NCBI GenBank assembly: GCA_964019695.1
Contig: CAXHUL010000214.1
Coordinates: 558,001 to 622,000 of the forward strand
Origin: Loripinus fragilis
Lineage: Eukaryota > Mollusca > Bivalvia > Lucinida > Lucinidae
DNA: 64,000 nt
Direction: 5' to 3'
Both the position numbers and the translations under genes were made by a program. The notes under the pieces were generated by a model. That model ran no database searches. It saw nothing but the letters and a program-made list of their open reading frames with translations, and was not told the DNA's origin. Within the stretch, counting starts at the first letter, position 1. Every line of letters starts with the position of its first letter. Shown in pieces: positions 37,896-50,160 of this stretch.

Positions 37896-39531
37896 TTGAG
37901 AAAACGCGACCTTCGCGAAAAGCCCCGGAACCTATTGCAAAGTGATGAGCAGTGCCCAGGAGCACCTCTCAGTCATTTGCGCAAAATTCCTTCGGCTACA
38001 AGTGGCTCAAATAAGGGCGTGAAAATTGTGCCGAAAGCCCTTTCAGGGGCTATTGCTCGGCACTCGGGGGACGGAAAATTTTACGCAATGCCTCACAATG
38101 AAGCACTGGTCGGGGGCTAACTTCTGGCACCAGTTTCGAGCCCGTCCGTGAAAGTGACCCGCGCAAGTTTTAGGCCGGTTCGGCTACTCTGGCCTAATGG
38201 GGCCTAATGGGAAGATCTTCTAATGCTCATAACTTTTTAATTTTCCGATGGAACGCTTTGAAATTTTCACCATTTGTAGACGGCCTCCCGTACTACAAAC
38301 TGATGCCCGTGTGGGCATGATGAAAATAGTAGTTCGCGAGACGGAAGCGCGTAAAGCTTCGGGGCGGCAGACTTCCACACCCCGATAACTCGGTATCGAA
38401 ACATTGTTGCGGGCGGGTGCGCATGGCAATACCTGCGCCTCTGTTGGCCCTATCCGCGTGCAAAATCTAAAAGCGATCAGAGCCTTAGAAAGCGCGTACA
38501 ACCGCTATCCCCATTTGCCTTGGGCCCTATGGGAAAACAAGAAATATCATAATTGCGGTCCGGGGCACGCGCGCACAATGATAATTTTCACACCCGAGTA
38601 AGCTCTTTTATAGGTCAACATTTTGGAAAAAAAATTGGCTTGCTGCCCACAGCAGGAGCTGAGAACCATGCATTCGGAGGTTTTCACACCCCACCCACTA
38701 ATGCCCTCAAAGTTTGAGAAAACGCGACCTTCGCGAAAAGCCCCGGAACCTATTGCAAAGTGATGAGCAGTGCCCAGGAGCACCTCTCAGTCATTTGCGC
38801 AAAATTGCTTCGGCTACAAATGGCTCAAATAAGGGCGTGAAAATTGTGCCGAAAGCCCTTTCAGGGGCTATTGCTCGGCACTCGGGGGACGGAAAATTTT
38901 ACGCAATGCCTCACAATGAAGCACTGGTCGGGGGCTAACTTCTGGCACCAGTTTCGAGCCCGTCCGTGAAAGTGACCCGCGCAAGTTTTAGGCCGGTTCG
39001 GCTACTCTGGCCTAATGGGGCCTAATGCGAAGATCTTCTAATGCTCATAACTTTTTAATTTTCCGATGGAACGCTTTGAAATTTTCACCATTTGTAGACG
39101 GCCTCCCGTACTACAAACTGATGCCCGTGTGGGCATGATGAAAATAGTAGTTCGCGAGACGGAAGCACGTAAAGCTTCGGGGCGGCAGACTTCCACACCC
39201 CGATAACTCGGTATCGAAACATTGTTGCGGGCGGGTGCGCATGGCAATACCTGCGCCTCTGTTGGCCCTATCCGCGTGCAAAATCTAAAAGCGATCAGAG
39301 CCTTAGAAAGTGCGTACAACCGCTATCCCCATTTGCCTTGGGCCCTATGGGAAAACAGGAAATATCATAATTGCGGTCCGGGGCGCGCGCGCACAATGAT
39401 AATTTTCACACCCGTGTAAGCTCTTTTATAGGTCAACATTTTGGAAAAAACATTGGCTTGCTGCCCACAGCAGGAGCTGAGAACCATGCATTCGGAGGTT
39501 TTCACACCCCACCCACTAATGCCCTCAAAGT
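37896..39531. repeat. Second three-monomer higher-order repeat, copy 2 (M47-M48)
   Basis: M47 repeats A at 38540 and A at 38567. M48 (38714) repeats G at 38807 and C at 39028. M48 also has A at 38820, A at 39166, T at 39311, T at 39415 and C at 39451, making it one of the more diverged copies. No third monomer follows the pattern. Confidence 0.83.
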
Positions 39532-42500
39532 TTGAGAAAACGCGACCTTCGCGAAAAGCCCCGGAACCTATTGCAAAGTGATGAGCAGTGCCCAGGAGCA
39601 CCTCTCAGTCATTTGCGCAAAATTCCTTCGGCTACAAGTGGCTCAAATAAGGGCGTGAAAATTGTGCCGAAAGCCCTTTCAGGGGCTATTGCTCGGCACT
39701 CGGGGGACGGAAAATTTTACGCAATGCCTCACAATGAAGCACTGGTCGGGGGCTAACTTCTGGCACCAGTTTCGAGCCCGTCCGTGAAAGTGACCCGCGC
39801 AAGTTTTAGGCCGGTTCGGCTACTCTGGCCTAATTGGGCCTAATGGGAAGATCTTCTAATGCTCATAACTTTTTAATTTTCCGATGGAACGCTTTGAAAT
39901 TTTCACCATTTGTAGACGGCCTCCCGTACTACAAACTGATGCCCGTGTGGGCATGATGAAAATAGTAGTTCGCGAGACGGAAGCGCGTAAAGCTTCGGGG
40001 CGGCAGACTTCCACACCCCGATAACTCGGTATCGAAACATTGTTGCGGGCGGGTGCGCATGGCAATACCTGCGCCTCTGTTGGCCCTATCCGCGTGCAAA
40101 ATCTAAAAGCGATCAGAGCCTTAGAAAGCGCGTACAACCGCTATCCCCATTTGCCTTGGGCCCTATGGGAAAACAGGAAATATCATAATTGCGGTCCGGG
40201 GCGCGCGCGCACAATGATAATTTTCACACCCGAGTAAGCTCTTTTATAGGTCAACATTTTGGAAAAAAAATTGGCTTGCTGCCCACAGCAGGAGCTGAGA
40301 ACCATGCATTCGGAGGTTTTCACACCCCACCCACTAATGCCCTCAAAGTTTGAGAAAACGCGACCTTCGCGAAAAGCCCCGGAACCTATTGCAAAGTGAT
40401 GAGCAGTGCCCAGGAGCACCTCTCAGTCATTTGCGCAAAATTCCTTCGGCTACAAGTGGCTCAAATAAGGGCGTGAAAATTGTGCCGAAAGCCCTTTCAG
40501 GGGCTATTGCTCGGCACTCGGGGGACGGAAAATTTTACGCAATGCCTCACAATGAAGCACTGGTCGGGGGCTAACTTCTGGCACCAGTTTCGAGCCCGTC
40601 CGTGAAAGTGACCCGCGCAAGTTTTAGGCCGGTTCGGCTACTCTGGCCTAATGGGGCCTAATGGGAAGATCTTCTAATGCTCATAACTTTTTAATTTTCC
40701 GATGGAACGCTTTGAAATTTTCACCATTTGTAGACGGCCTCCCGTACTACAAACTGATGCCCGTGTGGGCATGATGAAAATAGTAGTTCGCGAGACAGAA
40801 GCGCGTAAAGCTTCGGGGCGGCAGACTTCCACACCCCGATAACTCGGTATCGAAACATTGTTGCGGGCGGGTGCGCATGGCAATACCTGCGCCTCTGTTG
40901 GCCCTATCCGCGTGCAAAATCTAAAAGCGATCAGAGCCTTAGAAAGCGTGTACAACCGCTATCCCCATTTGCCTTGGGCCCTATGGGAAAACAGGAAATA
41001 TCATAATTGCGGTCCGGGGCGCGCGCGCACAATGATAATTTTCACACCCGAGTAAGCTCTTTTATAGGTCAACATTTTGGAAAAAAAATTGGCTTGCTGC
41101 CCACAGCAGGAGCTGAGAACCATGCATTCGGAGGTTTTCACACCCCACCCACTAATGCCCTCAAAGTTTGAGAAAACGCGACCTTCGCGAAAAGCCCCGG
41201 AACCTATTGCAAAGTGATGAGCAGTGCCCAGGAGCACCTCTCAGTCATTTGCGCAAAATTCCTTCGGCTACAAGTGGCTCAAATAAGGGCGTGAAAATTG
41301 TGCCGAAAGCCCTTTCAGGGGCTATTGCTCGGCACTCGGGGGACGGAAAATTTTACGCAATGCCTCACAATGAAGCACTGGTCGGGGGCTAACTTCTGGC
41401 ACCAGTTTCGAGCCCGTCCGTGAAAGTGACCGGCGCAAGTTTTAGGCCGGTTCGGCTACTCTGGCCTAATGGGGCCTAATGGGAAGATCTTCTAATGCTC
41501 ATAACTTTTTAATTTTCCGATGGAACGCTTTGAAATTTTCACCATTTGTAGACGGCCTCCCGTACTACAAACTGATGCCCGTGTGGGCATGATGAAAATA
41601 GTAGTTCGCGAGACGGAAGCGCGTAAAGCTTCGGGGCGGCAGACTTCCACACCCCGATAACTCGGTATCGAAACATTGTTGCGGGCGGGTGCGCATGGCA
41701 ATACCTGCGCCTCTGTTGGCCCTATCCGCGTGCAAAATCTAAAAGCGATCAGAGCCTTAGAAAGCGCGTACAACCGCTATCCCCATTTGCCTTGGGCCTA
41801 AGGGAAAACAGGAAATATCATAATTGCGGTCCGGGGCGCGCGCGCACAATGATAATTTTCACACCCGAGTAAGCTCTTTTATAGGTCAACATTTTGGAAA
41901 AAAAATTGGCTTGCTGCCCACAGCAGGAGCTGAGAACCATGCATTCGGAGGTTTTCACACCCCACCCACTAATGCCCTCAAAGTTTGAGAAAACGCGACC
42001 TTCGCGAAAAGCCCCGGAACCTATTGCAAAGTGATGAGCAGTGCCCAGGAGCACCTCTCAGTCATTTGCGCAAAATTCCTTCGGCTACAAGTGGCTCAAA
42101 TAAGGGCGTGAAAATTGTGCCGAAAGCCCTTTCAGGGGCTATTGCTCGGCAATCGGGGGACGGAAAATTTTACGCAATGCCTCACAATGAAGCACTGGTC
42201 GGGGGCTAACTTCTGGCACCAGTTTCGAGCCCGTCCGTGAAAGTGACCCGCGCAAGTTTTAGGCCGGTTCGGCTACTCTGGCCTAATGGGGCCTAATGGG
42301 AAGATCTTCTAATGCTCATAACTTTTTAATTTTCCGATGGAACGCTTTGAAATTTTCACCATTTGTAGACGGCCTCCCGTACTACAAACTGATGCCCGTG
42401 TGGGCATGATGAAAATAGTAGTTCGCGAGACGGAAGCGCGTAAAGCTTCGGGGCGGCAGACTTCCACACCCCGATAACTCGGTATCGAAACATTGTTGCG

Positions 42501-42802
42501 GGCGGGTGCGCATGGCAATACCTGCGCCTCTGTTGGCCCTATCCGCGTGCAAAATCTAAAAGCGATCAGAGCCTTAGAAAGCGCGTACAACCGCTATCCC
42601 CATTTGCCTTGGGCCCTATGGGAAAACAGGAAATATCATAATTGCGGTCCGGGGCGCGCGCGCACAATGATAATTTTCACACCCGAGTAAGCTCTTTTAT
42701 AGGTCAACATTTTGGAAAAAAAATTGGCTTGCTGCCCACAGCAGGAGCTGAGAACCATGCATTCGGAGGTTTTCACACCCCACCCACTAATGCCCTCAAA
42801 GT
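39532..42802. repeat. Monomers M49-M52: no clear higher-order period
   Basis: Starts are 39532, 40350, 41168 and 41985. M49 has T at 39835. M50 has A at 40797 and T at 40949. M51 has G at 41432 and, at 41797-41802, one C lost together with a T-to-A change. M52 has A at 42152. All look private. Confidence 0.8.
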
Positions 42803-45255
42803 TTGAAAAAACGCGACCTTCGCGAAAAGCCCCGGAACCTATTGCAAAGTGATGAGCAGTGCCCAGGAGCACCTCTCAGTCATTTGCGCAAAACTCCTTC
42901 GGCTACAAGTGGCTCAAATAAGGGCGTGAAAATTGTGCCGAAAGCCCTTTCAGGGGCTATTGCTCGGCACTCGGGGGACGGAAAATTTTACGCAATGCCT
43001 CACAATGAAGCACTGGTCGGGGGCTAACTTCTGGCACCAGTTTCGAGCCCGTCCGTGAAAGTGACCCGCGCAAGTTTTAGGCCGGTTCGGCTACTCTGGC
43101 CTAATGGGGCCTAATGGGAAGATCTTCTAATGCTCATAACTTTTTATTTTCCGATGGAACGCTTTGAAATTTTCACCATTTGTAGACGGCCTCCCGTACT
43201 ACAAACTGATGCCCGTGTGGGCATGATGAAAATAGTAGTTCGCGAGACGGAAGCGCGTAAAGCTTCGGGGCGGCAGACTTCCACACCCCGATAACTCGGT
43301 ATCGAAACATTGTTGCGGGCGGGTGCGCATGGCAATACCTGCGCCTCTGTTGGCCCTATCCGCGTGCAAAATCTAAAAGCGATCAGAGCCTTAGAAAGCG
43401 CGTACAACCGCTATCCCCATTTGCCTTGGGCCCTATGGGAAAACAGGAAATATCATAATTGCGGTCCGGGGCGCGCGCGCACAATGATAATTTTCACACC
43501 CGAGTAAGCTCTTTTATAGGTCAACATTTTGGAAAAAAAATTGGCTTGCTACCCACAGCAGGAGCTGAGAACCATGCATTCGGAGGTTTTCACACCCCAC
43601 CCACTTATGCCCTCAAAGTTTGAGAAAACGCGACCTTCGCGAAAAGCCCCGGAACCTATTGCAAAGTGATGAGCAGTGCCCAGGAGCACCTCTCAGTCAT
43701 TTGCGCAAAATTCCTTCGGCTACAAGTGGCTCAAATAAGGGCGTGAAAATTGTGCCGAAAGCCCTTTCAGGGGCTATTGCTCGGCACTCGGGGGACGGAA
43801 AATTTTACGCAATGCCTCACAATGAAGCACTGGTCGGGGGCTAACTTCTGGCACCAGTTTCGAGCCCGTCCGTGAAAGTGACCCGCGCAAGTTTTAGGCC
43901 GGTTCGGCTACTCTGGCCTAATGGGGCCTAATGGGAAGATCTTCTAATGCTCATAACTTTTTAATTTTCTGATGGAACGCTTTGAAATTTTCACCATTTG
44001 TAGACGGCCTCCCGTACTACAAACTGATGCCCGTGTGGGCATGATGAAAATAGTAGTTCGCGAGACGGAAGCGCGTAAAGCTTCGGGGCGGCAGACTTCC
44101 ACACCCCGATAACTCGGTATCGAAACATTGTTGCGGGCGGGTGCGCATGGCAATACCTGCGCCTCTGTTGGCCCTATCCGCGTGCAAAATCTAAAAGCGA
44201 TCAGAGCCTTAGAAAGCGCGTACAACCGCTATCCCCATTTGCCTTGGGCCCTATGGGAAAACAGGAAATATCATAATTGCGGTACGGGGCGCGCGCGCAC
44301 AATGATAATTTTCACACCCGAGTAAGCTCTTTTATAGGTCAACATTTTGGAAAAAAAATTGGCTTGCTGCCCACAGCAGGAGCTGAGAACCATGCATTCG
44401 GAGGTTTTCACACCCCACCCACTAATGCCCTCAAAGTTTGAGAAAACGCGACCTTCGCGAAAAGCCCCGGAACCTATTGCAAAGTGATGAGCAGTGCCCA
44501 GGAGCACCTCTCAGTCATTTGCGCAAAATTCCTTCGGCTACAAGTGGCTCAAATAAGGGCGTGAAAATTGTGCCGAAAGCCCTTTCAGGGGCTATTGCTC
44601 GGCACTCGGGGGACGGAAAATTTTACGCAATGCCTCACAATGAAGCACTGGTCGGGGGCTAACTTCTGGCACCAGTTTCGAGCCCGTCCGTGAAAGTGAC
44701 CCGCGCAAGTTTTAGGCCGGTTCGGCTACTCTGGCCTAATGGGGCCTAATGGGAAGATCTTCTAATGCTCATAACTTTTTAATTTTCCGATGGAACGCTT
44801 TGAAATTTTCACCATTTGTAGACGGCCTCCCGTACTACAAACTGATGCCCGTGTGGGCATGATGAAAATAGTAGTTCGCGAGACGGAAGCGCGTAAAGCT
44901 TCGGGGCGGCAGACTTCCACACCCCGATAACTCGGTATCGAAACATTGTTGCGGGCGGGTGCGCATGGCAATACCTGCGCCTCTGTTGGCCCTATCCGCG
45001 TGCAAAATCTAAAAGCGATCAGAGCCTTAGAAAGCGCGTACAACCGCTATCCCCATTTGCCTTGGGCCCTATGGGAAAACAGGAAATATCATAATTGCGG
45101 TCCGGGGCGCGCGCGCACAATGATAATTTTCACACCCGAGTAAGCTCTTTTATAGGTCAACATTTTGGAAAAAAAATTGGCTTGCTGCCCACAGCAGGAG
45201 CTGAGAACCATGCATTCGGAGGTTTTCACACCCCACCCACTAATGCCCTCAAAGT
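42803..45255. repeat. Three-monomer segment duplicated at six-monomer spacing, copy 1 (M53-M55)
   Basis: M53 has A at 42807, one A lost at about 43146 (TTTTTATTTT instead of TTTTTAATTTT) and T at 43606, plus private C at 42894 and A at 43551. M54 (43620) has T at 43970 and A at 44284. M55 (44438) is consensus. Five markers, one of them a deletion, recur 4905 bp downstream. Confidence 0.9.
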
Positions 45256-47707
45256 TTGAGAAAACGCGACCTTCGCGAAAAGCCCCGGAACCTATTGCAA
45301 AGTGATGAGCAGTGCCCAGGAGCACCTCTCAGTCATTTGCGCAAAATTCCTTCGGCTACAAGTGGCTCAAATAAGGGCGTGAAAATTGTGCCGAAAGCCC
45401 TTTCAGGGGCTATTGCTCGGCACTTGGGGGACGGAAAATTTTACGCAATGCCTCACAATGAAGCACTGGTCGGGGGCTAACTTCTGGCACCAGTTTCGAG
45501 CCCGTCCGTGAAAGTGACCCGCGCAAGTTTTAGGCCGGTTCGGCTACTCTGGCCTAATGGGGCCTAATGGGAAGATCTTCTAATGCTCATAACTTTTTAA
45601 TTTTCCGATAGAACGCTTTGAAATTTTCACCATTTGTAGACGGCCTCCCGTACTACAAACTGATGCCCGTGTGGGCATGATGAAAATAGTAGTTCGCGAG
45701 ACGGAAGCGCGTAAAGCTTCGGGGCGGCAGACTTCCACACCCCGATAACTCGGTATCGAAACATTGTTGAGGGCGGGTGCGCATGGCAATACCTGCGCCT
45801 CTGTTGGCCCTATCCGCGTGCAAAATCTAAAAGCGATCAGAGCCTTAGAAAGCGCGTACAACCGCTATCCCCATTTGCCTTGGGCCCTATGGGAAAACAG
45901 GAAATATCATAATTGCGGTCCGGGGCGCGCGCACAATGATAATTTTCACACCCGAGTAAGCTCTTTTATAGGTCAACATTTTGGAAAAAAAATTGGCTTG
46001 CTGCCCACAGCAGGAGCTGAGAACCATGCATTCGGAGGTTTTCACACCCCACCCACTAATGCCCTCAAAGTTTGAGAAAACGCGACCTTCGCGAAAAGCC
46101 CCGGAACCTATTGCAAAGTGATGAGCAGTGCCCAGGAGCACCTCTCAGTCATTTGCGCAAAATTCCTTCGGCTACAAGTGGCTCAAATAAGGGCGTGAAA
46201 ATTGTGCCGAAAGCCCTTTCAGGGGCTATTGCTCGGCACTCGGGGGACGGAAAATTTTACGCAATGCCTCACAATGAAGCACTGGTCGGGGGCTAACTTC
46301 TGGCACCAGTTTCGAGCCCGTCCGTGAAAGTGACCCGCGCAAGTTTTAGGCCGGTTCGGCTACTCTGGCCTAATGGGGCCTAATGGGAAGATCTTCTAAT
46401 GCTCATAACTTTTTAATTTTCCGATGGAACGCTTTGAAATTTTCACCATTTGTAGACGGCCTCCCGTACTACAAACTGATGCCCGTGTGGGCATGATGAA
46501 AATAGTAGTTCGCGAGACGGAAGCGCGTAAAGCTTCGGGGCGGCAGACTTCCACACCCCGATAACTCGGTATCGAAATATTGTTGCGGGCGGGTGCGAAT
46601 GGCAATACCTGCGCCTCTGTTGGCCCTATCCGCGTGCAAAATCTAAAAGCGATCAGAGCCTTAGAAAGCGCGTACAACCGCTATCCCCATTTGCCTTGGG
46701 CCCTATGGGAAAACAGGAAATATCATAATTGCGGTCCGGGGCGCGCGCGCACAATGATAATTTTCACACCCGAGTAAGCTCTTTTATAGGTCAACATTTT
46801 GGAAAAAAAATTGGCTTGCTGCCCACAGCAGGAGCTGAGAACCATGCATTCGGAGGTTTTCACACCCCACCCACTAATGCCCTCAAAGTTTGAGAAAACG
46901 CGACCTTCGCGAAAAGCCCCGGAACCTATTGCAAAGTGATGAGCAGTGCCCAGGAGCACCTCTCAGTCATTTGCGCAAAATTCCTTCGGCTACAAGTGGC
47001 TCAAATAAGGGCGTGAAAATTGTGCCGAAAGCCCTTTCAGGGGCTATTGCTCGGCACTCGGGGGACGGAAAATTTTACGCAATGCCTCACAATGAAGCAC
47101 TGGTCGGGGGCTAACTTCTGGCACCAGTTTCGAGCCCGTCCGTGAAAGTGACCCGCGCAAGTTTTAGGCCGGTTCGGCTACTCTGGCCTAATGGGGCCTA
47201 ATGGGAAGATCTTCTAATGCTCATAACTTTTTAATTTTCCGATGGAACGCTTTGAAATTTTCACCATTTGTAGACGGCCTCCCGTACTACAAACTGATGC
47301 CCGTGTGGGCATGATGAAAATAGTAGTTCGCGAGACGGAAGCGCGTAAAGCTTCGGGGCGGCAGACTTCCACACCCCGATAACTCGGTATCGAAACAATG
47401 TTGCGGGCGGGTGCGCATGGCAATACCTGCGCCTCTGTTGGCCCTATCCGCGTGCAAAATCTAAAAGCGATCAGAGCCTTAGAAAGTGCGTACAACCGCT
47501 ATCCCCATTTGCCTTGGGCCCTATGGGAAAACAGGAAATATCATAATTGCGGTCCGGGGCGCGCGCGCACAATGATAATTTTCACACCCGAGTAAGCTCT
47601 TTTATAGGTCAACATTTTGGAAAAAAAATTGGCTTGCTGCCCACAGCAGGAGCTGAGAACCATGCATTCGGAGGTTTTCACACCCCACCCACTAATGCCC
47701 TCAAAGT
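45256..47707. repeat. Monomers M56-M58: spacer between the duplicated segments
   Basis: M56 has T at 45425, A at 45610, A at 45770 and the (GC)4 contraction. M57 (46072) has T at 46578 and A at 46598. M58 (46890) has A at 47398 and T at 47487. None of these recurs at six-monomer spacing. Several match copies near the left edge: 45770 with M8, the contraction with M6, and the two M58 changes with M3. Confidence 0.82.
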
Positions 47708-50160
47708 TTGAAAAAACGCGACCTTCGCGAAAAGCCCCGGAACCTATTGCAAAGTGATGAGCAGTGCCCAGGAGCACCTCTCAGTCATTTGCGCAAAATT
47801 CCTTCGGCTACAAGTGGCTCAAATAAGGGCGTGAAAATTGTGCCGAAAGCCCTTTCAGGGGCTATTGCTCGGCACTCGGGGGACGGAAAATTTTACGCAA
47901 TGCCTCACAATGAAGCACTGGTCGGGGGCTAACTTCTGGCACCAGTTTCGAGCCCGTCCGTGAAAGTGACCCGCGCAAGTTTTAGGCCGGTTCGGCTACT
48001 CTGGCCTAATGGGGCCTAATGGGAAGATCTTCTAATGCTCATAACTTTTTATTTTCCGATGGAACGCTTTGAAATTTTCACCATTTGTAGACGGCCTCCC
48101 GTACTACAAACTGATGCCCGTGTGGGCATGATGAAAATAGTAGTTCGCGAGACGGAAGCGCGTAAAGCTTCGGGGCGGCAGACTTCCACACCCCGATAAC
48201 TCGGTATCGAAACATTGTTGCGGGCGGGTGCGCATGGCAATACCTGCGCCTCTGTTGGCCCTATCCGCGTGCAAAATCTAAAAGCGATCAGAGCCTTAGA
48301 AAGCGCGTACAACCGCTATCCCCATTTGCCTTGGGCCCTATGGGAAAACAGGAAATATCATAATTGCGGTCCGGGGCGCGCGCGCACAATGATAATTTTC
48401 ACACCCGAGTAAGCTCTTTTATAGGTCAACATTTTGGAAAAAAAATTGGCTTGCTGCCCACAGCAGGAGCTGAGAACCATGCATTCGGAGGTTTTCACAC
48501 CCCACCCACTTATGCCCTCAAAGTTTGAGAAAACGCGACCTTCGCGAAAAGCCCCGGAACCTATTGCAAAGTGATGAGCAGTGCCCAGGAGCACCTCTCA
48601 GTCATTTGCGCAAAATTCCTTCGGCTACAAGTGGCTCAAATAAGGGCGTGAAAATTGTGCCGAAAGCCCTTTCAGGGGCTATTGCTCGGCACTCGGGGGA
48701 CGGAAAATTTTACGCAATGCCTCACAATGAAGCACTGGTCGGGGGCTAACTTCTGGCACCAGTTTCGAGCCCGTCCGTGAAAGTGACCCGCGCAAGTTTT
48801 AGGCCGGTTCGGCTACTCTGGCCTAATGGGGCCTAATGGGAAGATCTTCTAATGCTCATAACTTTTTAATTTTCTGATGGAACGCTTTGAAATTTTCACC
48901 ATTTGTAGACGGCCTCCCGTACTACAAACTGATGCCCGTGTGGGCATGATGAAAATAGTAGTTCGCGAGACGGAAGCGCGTAAAGCTTCGGGGCGGCAGA
49001 CTTCCACACCCCGATAACTCGGTATCGAAACATTGTTGCGGGCGGGTGCGCATGGCAATACCTGCGCCTCTGTTGGCCCTATCCGCGTGCAAAATCTAAA
49101 AGCGATCAGAGCCTTAGAAAGCGCGTACAACCGCTATCCCCATTTGCCTTGGGCCCTATGGGAAAACAGGAAATATCATAATTGCGGTACGGGGCGCGCG
49201 CGCACAATGATAATTTTCACACCCGAGTAAGCTCTTTTATAGGTCAACATTTTGGAAAAAAAATTGGCTTGCTGCCCACAGCAGGAGCTGAGAACCATGC
49301 ATTCGGAGGTTTTCACACCCCACCCACTAATGCCCTCAAAGTTTGAGAAAACGCGACCTTCGCGAAAAGCCCCGGAACCTATTGCAAAGTGATGAGCAGT
49401 GCCCAGGAGCACCTCTCAGTCATTTGCGCAAAATTCCTTCGGCTACAAGTGGCTCAAATAAGGGCGTGAAAATTGTGCCGAAAGCCCTTTCAGGGGCTAT
49501 TGCTCGGCACTCGGGGGACGGAAAATTTTACGCAATGCCTCACAATGAAGCACTGGTCGGGGGCTAACTTCTGGCACCAGTTTCGAGCCCGTCCGTGAAA
49601 GTGACCCGCGCAAGTTTTAGGCCGGTTCGGCTACTCTGGCCTAATGGGGCCTAATGGGAAGATCTTCTAATGCTCATAACTTTTTAATTTTCCGATGGAA
49701 CGCTTTGAAATTTTCACCATTTGTAGACGGCCTCCCGTACTACAAACTGATGCCCGTGTGGGCATGATGAAAATAGTAGTTCGCGAGACGGAAGCGCGTA
49801 AAGCTTCGGGGCGGCAGACTTCCACACCCCGATAACTCGGTATCGAAACATTGTTGCGGGCGGGTGCGCATGGCAATACCTGCGCCTCTGTTGGCCCTAT
49901 CCGCGTGCAAAATCTAAAAGCGATCAGAGCCTTAGAAAGCGCGTACAACCGCTATCCCCATTTGCCTTGGGCCCTATGGGAAAACAGGAAATATCATAAT
50001 TGCGGTCCGGGGCGCGCGCGCACAATGATAATTTTCACACCCGAGTAAGCTCTTTTATAGGTCAACATTTTGGAAAAAAAATTGGCTTGCTGCCCACAGC
50101 AGGAGCTGAGAACCATGCATTCGGAGGTTTTCACACCCCACCCACTAATGCCCTCAAAGT
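47708..50160. repeat. Three-monomer segment duplicated at six-monomer spacing, copy 2 (M59-M61)
   Basis: M59 has A at 47712, the same one-base A loss at about 48051, and T at 48511. M60 (48525) has T at 48875 and A at 49189. M61 (49343) is consensus. All five markers sit 4905 bp after their partners, which equals six monomers less the three bases lost in between. No new private change is seen, so this copy is the cleaner one. Confidence 0.9.
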
